64,000 nt of DNA from Microbacterium flavum (GCF_018717645.1 NZ_JAFLHG010000001.1:310001-374000), one strand, 5' to 3'; shown: positions 1 to 8,732, numbered from the stretch's first letter. Numbers and translations: made by a program. The notes: generated by a model not told the origin, from the letters alone.

Positions 1-2934
1 GGTGATACCCCGGTTCACGTAGAGGTTCCCCGCCTGCACCTCCTCCAACCATCGCTCGAGATCGGCGGGGTTCTGCGTGTACAGTCCGGCGGTCAGCCCG
101 TATGCGACCGCGTTCTGCAGCTCGATCGCCTCGGCGAGCGAGGAGGCATGCATGATGCCGAGGACCGGCCCGAAGAACTCCTCCAGGTGCGTCCGGGATC
201 CCGGGCGGACTCCGGTGCGGATGCCGGGGCGCCACATCCGATCGGCGTACTCGGCCGGGGCATCCTCCACCGGCCGCGGCGCGACGAGCCAGTGCTCGCC
301 CTCTTCAAGGGTCGTCAGGGCCCAGTCGAGCTTGCCCTGCGGCGGCTCGATGACGGGTCCGACCTCGCTGCGCGGGTCGGACGGAACGCCGACCCGCAGC
401 GACTCCGTGGCATCCACGAGCTGACGCGCGAAGCGCTCCGACCGCGCGACGGGGCCGACGAGGATGGCGAGGGATGCCGCCGAGCACTTCTGGCCCGCGT
501 GGCCGAAGGCGCTGCGGACGACGTCGGATGCCGCCAGGTCGAGGTCGGCCGAGGGCATCACGATCATGGCGTTCTTGCCGCTCGTCTCCGCGAGGAGCGG
601 CAGGTCGTCGCGCCACGACCGGAAGAGGGCCGCGGTCTCCCACGAACCGGTGAGGATGACCCGGTCGACGCCCTCGTGGGAGATGAGCTGGCGGCCGAGA
701 TCGCCCTCGTCGACGTCGACCAGGGCCAGGATGTCGCGCGGGACGCCCGCGCCGTCCAGCGCCTCCCAGATCGCCTCGGTCACCACCGCCGCGCACCGGC
801 GCGCCTGCGGGGCCGGCTTGAAGACGACGCCCGATCCGGCGGCCAGTGCGGCCAGGACTCCCCCGGCGGGGATCGCCACGGGGAAGTTCCACGGCGGGGT
901 GACGACGGTCAGCCGGGCCGGGACGAAGACCGCGCCGGGAACCCGGTCGAGTTCCTTCGCCGTCGCCGCGTAGTAGTCGGCGAAGTCCACCGCCTCGCTG
1001 ACTTCCACATCCGCCTCGGCGAAGACCTTGCCGGTCTCGGAGGCGGCGACCTCGATCAGCTCGCCGCGGCGCGCCTCGAGGGCGCGGGCCGCGGCCTGCA
1101 GGACGGCGCTGCGCTCGGCGGCGGGGCTCGCACCCCACTCCGCCGCGGCGGTGCGCACGCTCGCCACGACCTCTTCGAGGCCCTCCTCGGAGTCGACGCG
1201 AGCGGCGGCGATCGTCGCGTCGCCCGCCGTCGACGTCTCGACGCGGGCGAGGATCTCCGCCGCCCAGACACGGTTCACGGCGAGGGCCGGGTCGCTGTCG
1301 GGGGCGTTCTCGAATCCGGGTGCGCCGGATGCCTGCCCGGCCGCCTCGCGCACCGAGAACACCGCGGTCTCGACCCAGTCGTCCCCGAGCACGACCGGCG
1401 CTTCGGCACCTGTCGCGTCGCGGCCGCGGGACGAGGCGCGGCCGATCGAGAGCACCGCCTGGGTGAGGTCGCCGTCCTCGGCGCCCGGACGGGTGAGGGA
1501 TGCCGATGCGCCTTCCGGCGCATCCGAGCGGTCCTGGCGCCGATTCGGCCCGACGGGAAGGGCCGGGTCGTGCGCCCGCACGACGGAAGCCAGGAAGCGC
1601 TTGCGCTCGCGGGCGAACATCCGCGGTTCGGAGGCGAGGTCGAAGACCGCGGAGAGGAAGTTCTCGCTCGACGCGTTCTCCTCCAGCCGGCGCACGAGGT
1701 AGCTGATCGCGACGTCGAACTCGTCGGGCCGCACCACCGGCACGTACAGCAGCACGTGGCCGACCTCGCGCGTGACAGCCGCGACCTGGCCTTCGGCCAT
1801 CCCGAGCAGCATCTCGAACTCGACGTCGTCGCGGACGCCGCGCTCCCCCGCGAGGAGCCACGCGTAGGCGATGTCGAAGAGGTTGTGGCCGGCGACGCCG
1901 ATCCGGACGGCGCGCGCGTTCTCGGGCCGCAGGGCCTCGTTCAGGCAGCGGAGGTAGGAGGCATCCGAGTCGAGCTTGGACGCGTGCGTCGCGAGCTCCC
2001 AGCCGTGCATCACGGCATCCACGTGCTCCATCGCGAGGTTCGCGCCCTTGACGAGACGCACCTTGATGCGCGCGCCGCCCGCGTCCACGCGCTGCTGCGC
2101 CCACGCCGTGAGCTGTTGGAGCGCGGGGAGCGCGTCGGGGAGGTAGGCCTGCAGGACGATGCCCGCCTCGAGGGCTGTCAGACGCGGGTCTTCCAGGATG
2201 CGGGTGAACACCGCGATGGTGAGATCGAGGTCGCGGTACTCCTCCATGTCGAGGTTGATGAACGTCGGCACATCACCATCCGCCGCAGTGAGGTACAGCG
2301 GGAGCAGCCGCTTGACGACGAGGTCGACGGTGTCGTCGAATGCCCACATCGAGATGTGGCTCGCGATCGCGGACACCTTCACTGACACGTAGTCGACGTC
2401 GTCGCGACGGATCAGGTCGTGGATGCCGTCGAGACGTCGGAGCGCCTCCTTCTCGCCGAGGACCGCCTCGCCGAGGAGGTTGAGGTTGAGGCGCGCGCCG
2501 CCCTCGCGGATCTTCGCGAGCGCAGGTCCCAGCTTGTCCGGCCGCGCATCGACGACGAGGTGGCCCACCATCTCGCGCAGCACGCGACGCGCGATCGGCA
2601 CGACGGGGGTCGGCAGCACCGGGGCGACGGCGCCTCCGGCGCGGACGGCGGCGCGGAGATACCACGGGAGGAAGCCCGGGACGAGGGGCGCGACGCGCTG
2701 CAGGTTGGATGCCGCCGCGGCGAGCGACTCGGGCCGCATGACGCCGTCGACGAAGCCGATCGTGAAGGGCAGACCCTGGGGATCCTTCAGCACCCCGGCG
2801 AGGCGCTCGGCGGCGGGGTCGACGGGAACATCCGCCGACTCGTCGACCCAGCGCTGGGCGAGCGCGACGGCTCGATCGGTGATCTCGGGGAGAACGTCGT
2901 CGGAGGGCACGTGTCCAGACTGCACTGTCGTCAT
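1..2934 (-). CDS. putA: Bifunctional proline dehydrogenase / glutamate-semialdehyde dehydrogenase (partial)
   Basis: The protein oxidises proline to glutamate in two coupled steps (FAD proline dehydrogenase, then NAD-dependent P5C dehydrogenase). Reading from ATG at 2934 gives 978 codons without a stop to the left edge, so the C-terminus is missing. The first half carries the proline dehydrogenase barrel (VSVKVSAI, LVKGANLAMEH). The second half is an aldehyde dehydrogenase with TPPWNFPVAIP, the general-base region LLAETSGKN and the catalytic cysteine in GHAGQKCSAAS; it ends in LYVNRGIT, roughly 150-200 residues short of a normal end. No N-terminal DNA-binding ribbon-helix-helix is visible, so regulation probably falls to the divergent LysR gene. 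The family call is very secure. Confidence 0.96.
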   Translation of the reverse strand, partial: MTTVQSGHVPSDDVLPEITDRAVALAQRWVDESADVPVDPAAERLAGVLKDPQGLPFTIGFVDGVMRPESLAAAASNLQRVAPLVPGFLPWYLRAAVRAGGAVAPVLPTPVVPIARRVLREMVGHLVVDARPDKLGPALAKIREGGARLNLNLLGEAVLGEKEALRRLDGIHDLIRRDDVDYVSVKVSAIASHISMWAFDDTVDLVVKRLLPLYLTAADGDVPTFINLDMEEYRDLDLTIAVFTRILEDPRLTALEAGIVLQAYLPDALPALQQLTAWAQQRVDAGGARIKVRLVKGANLAMEHVDAVMHGWELATHASKLDSDASYLRCLNEALRPENARAVRIGVAGHNLFDIAYAWLLAGERGVRDDVEFEMLLGMAEGQVAAVTREVGHVLLYVPVVRPDEFDVAISYLVRRLEENASSENFLSAVFDLASEPRMFARERKRFLASVVRAHDPALPVGPNRRQDRSDAPEGASASLTRPGAEDGDLTQAVLSIGRASSRGRDATGAEAPVVLGDDWVETAVFSVREAAGQASGAPGFENAPDSDPALAVNRVWAAEILARVETSTAGDATIAAARVDSEEGLEEVVASVRTAAAEWGASPAAERSAVLQAAARALEARRGELIEVAASETGKVFAEADVEVSEAVDFADYYAATAKELDRVPGAVFVPARLTVVTPPWNFPVAIPAGGVLAALAAGSGVVFKPAPQARRCAAVVTEAIWEALDGAGVPRDILALVDVDEGDLGRQLISHEGVDRVILTGSWETAALFRSWRDDLPLLAETSGKNAMIVMPSADLDLAASDVVRSAFGHAGQKCSAASLAILVGPVARSERFARQLVDATESLRVGVPSDPRSEVGPVIEPPQGKLDWALTTLEEGEHWLVAPRPVEDAPAEYADRMWRPGIRTGVRPGSRTHLEEFFGPVLGIMHASSLAEAIELQNAVAYGLTAGLYTQNPADLERWLEEVQAGNLYVNRGIT

Positions 2935-2976
2935 CCGATCAGGATGCGGCACGCGTATAGTTCGACAAAAGCGATG

Positions 2977-2989
2977 ATCCATGATGGAT
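2977..2989. promoter_or_regulatory. Inverted repeat in the putA/LysR divergent promoter
   Basis: ATCCATGATGGAT is a 13-nt sequence with perfect 6-bp arms around one G, midway in the 103-nt gap between putA and the LysR gene. A TATACG box (2952-2957, minus) could be the putA -10. LysR proteins usually bind such dyads between themselves and the target, so this is a candidate operator; binding itself is inferred. Confidence 0.45.
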
Positions 2990-3037
2990 AACGTTCGTTT
3001 CCATCGATGAGATGTGTGAGGCTGCCGAAGGAGTGCC

Positions 3038-3928
3038 GTGTTCGAGTTGCGCCGTCTCCGGCTCCTGCACGAACTGTCCCTGCGCGGGACGCTGTCCGCG
3101 GTCGCTGAGGCCCTCTCCTACAGTCCGTCGACGATCTCGCAGCAGCTGGCCCAGCTCGAGCGGGAGGCCGGGGTCGCTCTTCTGGTCCCCGACGGACGGC
3201 GCGTCCGCCTGACCGAGCACGGCGCGGCACTGGCGGAGCACGCGGCCGACGCACTCGACGCGGACGAGCGGATCCGCGCCGGACTCGAGCGCCTCCAGCC
3301 GGGGATCGCGCCGGTCCGCGTCGCCGTGCTGCAGACGGCAGCGCGCACGGTCGTCCCGGCGGCACTGACCCTCCTCTCGCAGCGCGCGCCCGAGCTTCGC
3401 GTGGCCCTCTCCGAGGTGCCGCCGGAGGAGGGCCTCTTCGAGCTGTCGGCGCGCGGCTTCGATCTCGCGATCGCGGAGCAGTACCCCGGTCTCACCCGCG
3501 CGCACCGCCCGGACCTCGAGCGGCATGTGCTCGGCGCTGACCCAATGCGCCTCGCCGCACCGCGGGGGGAGCTCGCCGGCGCCCCGCTGCGCTCCCTCGC
3601 GGGTCACGCCTGGGTGATGGAGCCCGCGGGGACCGCCGCGCGCGACTGGGCGGTGCAGCAGTGTCGCGCCGCGGGCTTCGAGCCCGACGTGCGGTTCGAA
3701 CTGGCCGATCTGGGCGCACACGTCGCGCTGATCGCCGCCGGCCACGCCGTGGGGATGCTCCCCGACCTGCTCTGGACCGGGCAGCCCGTGCCCGTCGCCC
3801 TGGGCGCCCTGCCCGGCGAACCGGTGCGCGAGATCTTCACGGCATCGCGGCGCGCGAGCGGCGAACGCCCCGGCATCCGACTCGTCCGGGAGGCCATCGC
3901 GGAGGCGTTCGCGGCGGCGCGGCCGTGA
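3038..3928 (+). CDS. LysR-family regulator, likely of putA
   Basis: This is a 296-residue LysR-type transcription factor. Residues 1-60 form the winged helix-turn-helix (LHELSLRGTLSAVAEALSY, then STISQQLAQLEREAG), followed by the periplasmic-binding-like effector domain (from about residue 90, VAVLQTAARTVVP). The GTG start at 3038 is preceded by GAAGGAG at 3027-3033 at good spacing. The gene is divergent from putA across 103 nt, the usual arrangement for a LysR activator and its target, so proline-responsive control of putA is the likely role. Its end lies 7 nt from the convergent thioesterase gene. The effector is not readable from sequence. Confidence 0.88.
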   Translation: MFELRRLRLLHELSLRGTLSAVAEALSYSPSTISQQLAQLEREAGVALLVPDGRRVRLTEHGAALAEHAADALDADERIRAGLERLQPGIAPVRVAVLQTAARTVVPAALTLLSQRAPELRVALSEVPPEEGLFELSARGFDLAIAEQYPGLTRAHRPDLERHVLGADPMRLAAPRGELAGAPLRSLAGHAWVMEPAGTAARDWAVQQCRAAGFEPDVRFELADLGAHVALIAAGHAVGMLPDLLWTGQPVPVALGALPGEPVREIFTASRRASGERPGIRLVREAIAEAFAAARP

Positions 3929-3935
3929 CCGCCCC

Positions 3936-4496
3936 CTACTCCCAGACGCTGGGGGCGGGGGCTTTCGTCGAGGGAAGGGCGGCGGCGCTCGCCCAGTCGG
4001 TCACCCACGCGGGCAGCGGCGGCATGTCGTCGGGACGGCCCAGCGCCTCGAAGAGCTCCGCGGTGTTGACGACCCCGCCGCTCTTGCGGAGGAACCGTGC
4101 TCGCACGATCATCTCCGCGTAGACCTCGCCCCCGACGACGGCCCGGTGGATCTGGTACACCGCCTTGTCGTCGTGGCCGAGAAGGCGCGTCTCGACCGTG
4201 AAGCGCTGCCAGAGCTGGAGCGACTTGCGGAAGGTGACGGTCTCGCTCGCCACGACGGCGTACCAGTCGTGGGCGTTCATGGCATCCCACAGGCCCGTCC
4301 GGATGAGCAGATCGAAGCGGCCGAGGTCGAAGAGCGAGGCGTAGCGCCCGTTGTTCATGTGCAGGAGCAGGTCGATGTCGGTGGGCAGAGTGCGCAGGCG
4401 GACCTTCCCCACCGTGTGAGGCGGAAGGGGCCCACGCCGCCGCAGGAGCGTCTTCGCGCGCCAGATCGTCAGAAGGGTCCGCCACCATACGTTCAC
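3936..4496 (-). CDS. Hotdog-fold thioesterase (4HBT-like)
   Basis: This is a 186-residue acyl-CoA thioesterase-like protein. The hallmark is TDIDLLLHMNNGRYASLFDL, matching the D-x-x-x-H-M-N-N-x-x-Y active-site helix of 4HBT_2-type hotdog proteins, followed by the strand VVASETVTFRKSLQLWQRF. I place the start at GTG 4496 (VNVWWRTLLTIWRAKTLL); the open frame extends upstream to 4709 but that stretch has shadow-like composition and overlaps the promoter of the divergent acetyltransferase gene. The N-terminal WWRTLLTIWR stretch may associate with membrane. The substrate is unknown. Confidence 0.78.
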   Translation of the reverse strand: MNVWWRTLLTIWRAKTLLRRRGPLPPHTVGKVRLRTLPTDIDLLLHMNNGRYASLFDLGRFDLLIRTGLWDAMNAHDWYAVVASETVTFRKSLQLWQRFTVETRLLGHDDKAVYQIHRAVVGGEVYAEMIVRARFLRKSGGVVNTAELFEALGRPDDMPPLPAWVTDWASAAALPSTKAPAPSVWE

Positions 4497-4592
4497 TCGC
4501 CGGAGACTAGCGGCATCCGCAGGCCGATCTCGAATTGCGTTGTCGATGATCTCCAATGATCCGGGGGCCTCTCTGACACGCCCCCACCGATT

Positions 4593-4620
4593 TTGCAAGC
4601 GACGAGGCCGGACGTAGAGT
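4593..4620 (+). promoter_or_regulatory. Leaderless-type promoter of the GNAT gene
   Basis: TTGCAA (4593-4598), a 16-nt spacer and TAGAGT (4615-4620) lie so that only 6 nt separate the -10 box from the ATG at 4627. No Shine-Dalgarno sequence is present. Transcription would start at or next to the A of the start codon, the leaderless arrangement common in actinobacteria. Confidence 0.6.
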
Positions 4621-4626
4621 CTGGCC

Positions 4627-5133
4627 ATGGAAGCCGAACTCACGACCGACATCGTCGTCCGTCCCGTTCGGGACGTGGATGCCGAGGCCCTCGGACGGGT
4701 GCACGCCACGTGCTGGCATGAGACCTACGACCACCTGATCAGCAAGGCCGCGCTCGAGAACGTGTCGGCCCGCCGCCTCGCCGAGCTGTGGACGCACTGG
4801 GCTTCGCAGGGGCCTGATTTCAAGATGTTCGCCGCGCTCGTCGAGGGTGAGATCGTCGGCTTCGTCGGGTCCGGCCCGGCCCGCGACCGCGATGCTCCGC
4901 GCGATCGAGAGCTGTACTTCATCTACCTGCTCGATCGGTTCCACGGAACCGGCATCGGCCAGCGCCTCTTCGACGCCGCCATCGAAGACGGGGAATCGGT
5001 CTACCTGTGGGTGGCCGAGGACAACCCCCGCGCGCACGGCTTCTACACGCGCAACGGCTTCGCCCTCGACGGTGCGAGCCACACCGAGCCCTTCCTGGGT
5101 GAGACGCTCACCGAGGTCCGCTTCGTCCGCTGA
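4627..5133 (+). CDS. GNAT-family N-acetyltransferase
   Basis: This 168-residue protein has GNAT signatures: the start strand IVVRPVRDVDAEALGRVH, motif A with the acetyl-CoA pyrophosphate loop FHGTGIGQRLFD (Q/R-x-x-G-x-G/A type), and the C-terminal NPRAHGFYTRNGF motif B. The loop and FYTRNGF motifs are clear. It transfers an acetyl group from acetyl-CoA to an unidentified amine. It is transcribed alone from an apparently leaderless promoter and converges on the cytochrome b gene, separated by a long palindrome. Confidence 0.85.
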   Translation: MEAELTTDIVVRPVRDVDAEALGRVHATCWHETYDHLISKAALENVSARRLAELWTHWASQGPDFKMFAALVEGEIVGFVGSGPARDRDAPRDRELYFIYLLDRFHGTGIGQRLFDAAIEDGESVYLWVAEDNPRAHGFYTRNGFALDGASHTEPFLGETLTEVRFVR

Positions 5134-5169
5134 CCCGGCATCGCCCCGCCGTCGCCGACGCGGACGCCC

Positions 5170-5235
5170 TCGCCGAGTGTCCAGAACACGCGGATGATGC
5201 GGCACCCCGCTCCGCGTGTTCTGGACACTCGGCGA
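5170..5235. repeat. Long perfect palindrome at a convergent junction
   Basis: Two perfect 25-bp inverted arms (5170-5194 and 5211-5235) flank a 16-nt loop; the arm core reads GAGTGTCCAGAACACGCGG. It lies between the convergent GNAT gene (ends 5133) and the cytochrome b gene (ends 5272). It can serve as a bidirectional terminator. A related copy with core GAGAGTCCAAGACACGCGG lies at 47921-47980, also at a convergent junction, so this looks like a dispersed family rather than a one-off hairpin. Confidence 0.9.
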
Positions 5236-5271
5236 CGTTGAGGGGTGGCCCCGCGACGCGGGTGCGACGCG

Positions 5272-6948
5272 TCAGCGACCCGAGACGGTGCCGAACAGGC
5301 GCGCGATCGGGGCGAGGGTCATCGGGCGCGCGGCGATCCACGCCACGGCGATGACCACGAGGGATGCCACGAACAGCCAGAACCCCGTCCAGTTGTCCGC
5401 GTAGGCGGTGGGGTCGACCGAGCCCTGTGCGGCGTACATGTGGCCCAGGTTGCGCAGCGCTCCGGTCGCCAGCACGAGGAACACGTGGATGATGATGAAC
5501 ACCACGAAGAAGAGCATGACGGGGAAGTGCACCGTGCGCGCCCACTCGATCGGATAGGCCGCGCTGAGCTTCTTGTTGCCCTTCGGCCAGAGGCCGCTCA
5601 TCCGGAAGCCCGACGCGATCGCGAGCGGCGCGGCGAGGAACACGGTCGAGAAGTAGGCGAGCTGCTGCAGGGCGTTGTAGTTGACCCACCCGTTCTCGGT
5701 CGGCCAGTCCAGCGAGACGTACTGGAGCGCCGCCGACAACGCGTGCGGGAAGACCTCCCAGCTCGTCGGGACGATGCGCATCCACTGCCCCGTCGCGAAC
5801 AGCAGCACGACGAAGGCCACCCCGTTGACGACCCACAGGAGGTCGAGGGACTGGTGGAACCAGATGGTCAGACTCGTCTTGCCCTTCGGATTCCGCTTCG
5901 GAGCCCAGAAGACCGTGGGTCGCTTCTCGGAGCGGATCGTCAGCCCGGTCCGGATGATGAGGACCATCAGGAAGGCGTTGAAGAAGTGCTGCCAGCCGAG
6001 CCAGGCGGGGATGCCGACGGGCGCGCCCTCGGGCAGGTGGTACTCGCCGGGGTACGTGGCGAGGAAGTCCTGCATGAACCCCAGACTGAGGAACGCGCGC
6101 ACGAACAGGACGGCCATCGCCGCCGCGACGAGGAGTCCGCCACCGCCGAGGATGACGGCGCCCGCCCACTGCCCCTTCGTGAAGGGGCCGTACCGCTTCG
6201 GCTCCGGCTTCGGCTCGGACCGGTACGCCGCCGCCGGGCCGGCCCACACGGTGCGCGTGAAGGGAAGGGGCGCGCGGGGACCCGTGGGAGCGGGAGCTTT
6301 CGCGGCAGGTGGGGATGCCGGCGCGAGCGCCGCCGCATCCGGATCCGTCGCGGGCGCAGCGGGTGACGGGGCTGCAGCCGCTTCGACGGCACCCACCGTT
6401 CCCGCCGGCGGCCACGGCTCGCCACCGGGCGTGCGCGGCAGACCTCGGCGGACGTCCGCTCCCCTGCCGTCGGCGGGCGCCGTGGACGGCGACGCCGCTG
6501 CCGCCGCGGCGATGATCGACGCCTCGGGCTCGGGCGGGATGTTCGCCTCGGGGGCGGCGGGAGCCGGCGCCGGGAGAGCGGACCGCCCACCGCCGGTCGT
6601 CGGCGGCCATGGCTCCCCTCCCGCGACCCGCGGGAGACCGCGACGCAGGGCGACTCCCGCTTCGGCCCCCGAGCCTGTCGAGGGGGCGACGGCACCTGCC
6701 TCGGTCCCCGAGCTTGTCGAGGGGTCGACGGTGACCTGCGACGACGCTTCGACAAGCTCAGCGACCGGACTGGCGGCACCCGCTTCGGCCCCCGAGCCCG
6801 TCGAGGGGATGGCAGCACCCGCCTCGGTCTCCGAGCCCGTCGCGGGGGCGTCCGCGACCCCGACGGCGGCGCTGTCCGCAGGCGGCCACGGCTCGCCGGC
6901 GGGGGTACGAGGCAGGCCGCGGCGAATGCCGGGGCGGAAGGTCGCCAT
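5272..6948 (-). CDS. Cytochrome b-type membrane protein with RGLPR-EPWPP repeats
   Basis: This is a 558-residue protein. Residues 1-250 are disordered, Ala/Pro-rich and cytosolic, and carry three copies of RRGLPRTPxGEPWPP (about 9-23, 102-116 and 167-181). Residues 36-100 are encoded by a cluster of REP-like elements. From about residue 262 come several membrane helices with candidate heme-ligating histidines in GWQHFFNAF, WFHQSLD, ARTVHFPVML and VFIIIHVFL, resembling di-heme cytochrome b561 / b-type subunits. The gene starts 5 nt after etfA stops, so it is the last gene of an etfB-etfA operon; accepting electrons from ETF and passing them to menaquinone is a plausible but unproven role. I do not recognise a named gene. 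Confidence 0.72.
   Translation of the reverse strand: MATFRPGIRRGLPRTPAGEPWPPADSAAVGVADAPATGSETEAGAAIPSTGSGAEAGAASPVAELVEASSQVTVDPSTSSGTEAGAVAPSTGSGAEAGVALRRGLPRVAGGEPWPPTTGGGRSALPAPAPAAPEANIPPEPEASIIAAAAAASPSTAPADGRGADVRRGLPRTPGGEPWPPAGTVGAVEAAAAPSPAAPATDPDAAALAPASPPAAKAPAPTGPRAPLPFTRTVWAGPAAAYRSEPKPEPKRYGPFTKGQWAGAVILGGGGLLVAAAMAVLFVRAFLSLGFMQDFLATYPGEYHLPEGAPVGIPAWLGWQHFFNAFLMVLIIRTGLTIRSEKRPTVFWAPKRNPKGKTSLTIWFHQSLDLLWVVNGVAFVVLLFATGQWMRIVPTSWEVFPHALSAALQYVSLDWPTENGWVNYNALQQLAYFSTVFLAAPLAIASGFRMSGLWPKGNKKLSAAYPIEWARTVHFPVMLFFVVFIIIHVFLVLATGALRNLGHMYAAQGSVDPTAYADNWTGFWLFVASLVVIAVAWIAARPMTLAPIARLFGTVSGR
6660..6850. repeat. Cluster of REP-like palindromic units inside a gene
   Basis: At least five copies of a roughly 20-nt element lie within 190 nt. 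Examples are CCCCGAGCCTGTCGAGGGG (near 6667), CCCGAGCTTGTCGAGGGG (near 6707), CTTCGACAAGCTCAGCGACC in the opposite orientation (6747-6766) and CCCCGAGCCCGTCGAGGGG (near 6790), plus a degenerate copy near 6830. They are translated in the cytochrome b gene as runs such as STGSGAEAG and VAELVEAS. The same unit occurs singly in prpD at 19864. The sequence matches the widespread CCTGAGC-TGTCGAAGG REP type. Confidence 0.82.
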
Positions 6949-6953
6949 GCGGC

Positions 6954-7943
6954 TCAGGCCTTCTTGGCGGCGAGCGCGGCGATCAGCTGGGGAACGACCT
7001 GGAACACATCGCCCACGATGCCGTAGTCGGCGATCTCGAAGATCGGCGCATCGCCGTCCTTATTGATCGCCACGATCGTCTTGGCGGTCTGCATGCCGGC
7101 CTTGTGCTGGATCGCGCCGGAGATTCCGAGGGCGACATACAGCTGCGGCGCGACCGACACCCCGGTCTGGCCGACCTGATGCGAGTACGGGACGTAGCCG
7201 GCATCCACCGCCGCACGCGACGCGCCCACGGCGGCGCCGAGCGCGTCGGCGAGCTCCTCGACGAGGACGAACTTCTCCGCCGAGCCGAGTCCGCGCCCGC
7301 CCGACACGACCTTCGCCGCGCCACGCAGCTCCGGTCGCGACGAGGTCGCGACTTCCGCGGTGAACGAGGTGATCTGCGCGGCGGGGGCGGCTGAGCCCGT
7401 CACGGTCAGCGGCTCGACGACGGGGGATGCCACCGACTCGGCACGGGCGTCGACGGCGCCCTGACGCACGGTCGCGACGAGGGGACCGAACGTCGGCGCG
7501 CTCGCGGCGTTGAACGCCCCTCCGTAGACCGAGTGCTGGGCGAGCACGCCGTCGTCGTCGCGCCCCACACCCACGGCGTCGACAGCGAGGGCGAAGGATC
7601 GGCGGGCGGCGAGCCGTCCGGCCACGTCGCGGCCTTCGATCGAGTTGGAGATGAGGACGGCGTCGGGGTGCACGAGGTCGTACGCGGAGGCCAGGGCATC
7701 CACCACGGGGACCGTCAGCGCGGTATCGGCGCCGCCGAGGTCCGCGGTGAGGACCGTCGCGGCGCCGAGCGTGGCGGCGTCCGAGGAGAGGGATGCGTGC
7801 GCGTCCGCCCCGGCGACGATGAGCGCGACCGGGGTGCCCACCTGCGCGGCCGCGCCGAGGAGCCCCGCCGAGGAGGACGCGAGCGCGCCGCCGGGCGTGA
7901 CGTCCAGGAGGACGAGGATCGAGTCCGCTGCGAATTCAGCCAT
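6954..7943 (-). CDS. etfA: Electron transfer flavoprotein alpha subunit
   Basis: This is a 329-residue EtfA/FixB. With EtfB it forms the soluble FAD/AMP flavoprotein that collects electrons from acyl-CoA dehydrogenases. The C-terminal FAD-binding domain is clear: [52 protein letters not shown] and [20 protein letters not shown]. Length is normal for the family (about 310-330). The ATG at 7943 lies 12 nt behind the etfB stop, and 5 nt separate its stop from the cytochrome b gene. It shares the etfB promoter. Confidence 0.97.
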   Translation of the reverse strand: MAEFAADSILVLLDVTPGGALASSSAGLLGAAAQVGTPVALIVAGADAHASLSSDAATLGAATVLTADLGGADTALTVPVVDALASAYDLVHPDAVLISNSIEGRDVAGRLAARRSFALAVDAVGVGRDDDGVLAQHSVYGGAFNAASAPTFGPLVATVRQGAVDARAESVASPVVEPLTVTGSAAPAAQITSFTAEVATSSRPELRGAAKVVSGGRGLGSAEKFVLVEELADALGAAVGASRAAVDAGYVPYSHQVGQTGVSVAPQLYVALGISGAIQHKAGMQTAKTIVAINKDGDAPIFEIADYGIVGDVFQVVPQLIAALAAKKA

Positions 7944-7955
7944 GTCCGTCGCCCC

Positions 7956-8732
7956 TTACGCCAGTCGGTTCTCGATGAGGTACGCCGCGAGCTTCTCTCC
8001 GGCGTCGCCCTCGTCGACGATCGTGATGCCCGCGCCGCGCGGTGGCTTCTCGCTCACCTGGGTGAGGATCGACTGGGGCGCGGATGCCGGCGCGACGTCG
8101 ACGCCGAGGTCCTCGAGCGACACCGTCTCGAACGGCTTCTTCTTGGCGGCCATGATGCCCTTGAAGTTCGGGAAGCGCGCGTCGGGCAGAGCCTCGGTGA
8201 TGGAGATGACGGCGGGGAGCGCAGCGCTCACCTGGGCCGTCCCGGCATCCGTCGCCCGTGTGCCGGATACGCCGGATTCCGTGATCGTCACCGCCGACAG
8301 CGCGGTCGCCTGAGGCACCCCGAGGTGCTCGGCGAGCATCGCCGGGAGGACCCCGCCCGATCCGTCGGTGGAGAGGTTCCCGGTGATGACGAGGTCGAAT
8401 CCCGCACGCGTCACGGCAGCGGCGAGCACGCGCGCAGTGACGCCGAGGTCGGCGCCGGCCAGCGCCGGATCGACGACCTGCAGCGCGGATGCCGCGCCCA
8501 TCGCGAGGCCCTTGCGGATCGTCGCCGCGGACTCCTCCGCAGCCATCGAGACGACCTGCACCTCGGTGCCGGGCGTGGCGTCGGCGTAGGAGAGCGCGAC
8601 CTCGAGGGCCCGCTCGCCGATCTCGTCGAGCACGCGCTCGGATGCGCTGCGGTCGGCGAGGCCCGTCTCCAGGCTGAGCTTGCGGTCACCGTAGGTATCG
8701 GGGACTTCCTTGACCAGCACCACGATCTTCAT
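7956..8732 (-). CDS. etfB: Electron transfer flavoprotein beta subunit
   Basis: This is a 258-residue EtfB. Diagnostic segments are MKIVVLVKEVPDTYG at the N-terminus, ERALEVALSYAD, the adenine-nucleotide-binding region LVITGNLSTDGSGGVLPAMLAEHLGVP and the FPNFKGIMAAKKKP loop. The ATG at 8732 is preceded by GAAGGAG at good spacing; the open frame upstream of it is non-coding. It is the first gene of the etfB-etfA-cytochrome b set, with its own -10 box and an inverted repeat upstream. It should serve the acyl-CoA dehydrogenase encoded two genes upstream. Confidence 0.97.
   Translation of the reverse strand: MKIVVLVKEVPDTYGDRKLSLETGLADRSASERVLDEIGERALEVALSYADATPGTEVQVVSMAAEESAATIRKGLAMGAASALQVVDPALAGADLGVTARVLAAAVTRAGFDLVITGNLSTDGSGGVLPAMLAEHLGVPQATALSAVTITESGVSGTRATDAGTAQVSAALPAVISITEALPDARFPNFKGIMAAKKKPFETVSLEDLGVDVAPASAPQSILTQVSEKPPRGAGITIVDEGDAGEKLAAYLIENRLA

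Noticed and set aside
148..2385. A 745-codon plus-strand frame opposite putA
   Set aside because: Shadow frame; the minus frame has all proline and P5C dehydrogenase motifs without interruption.
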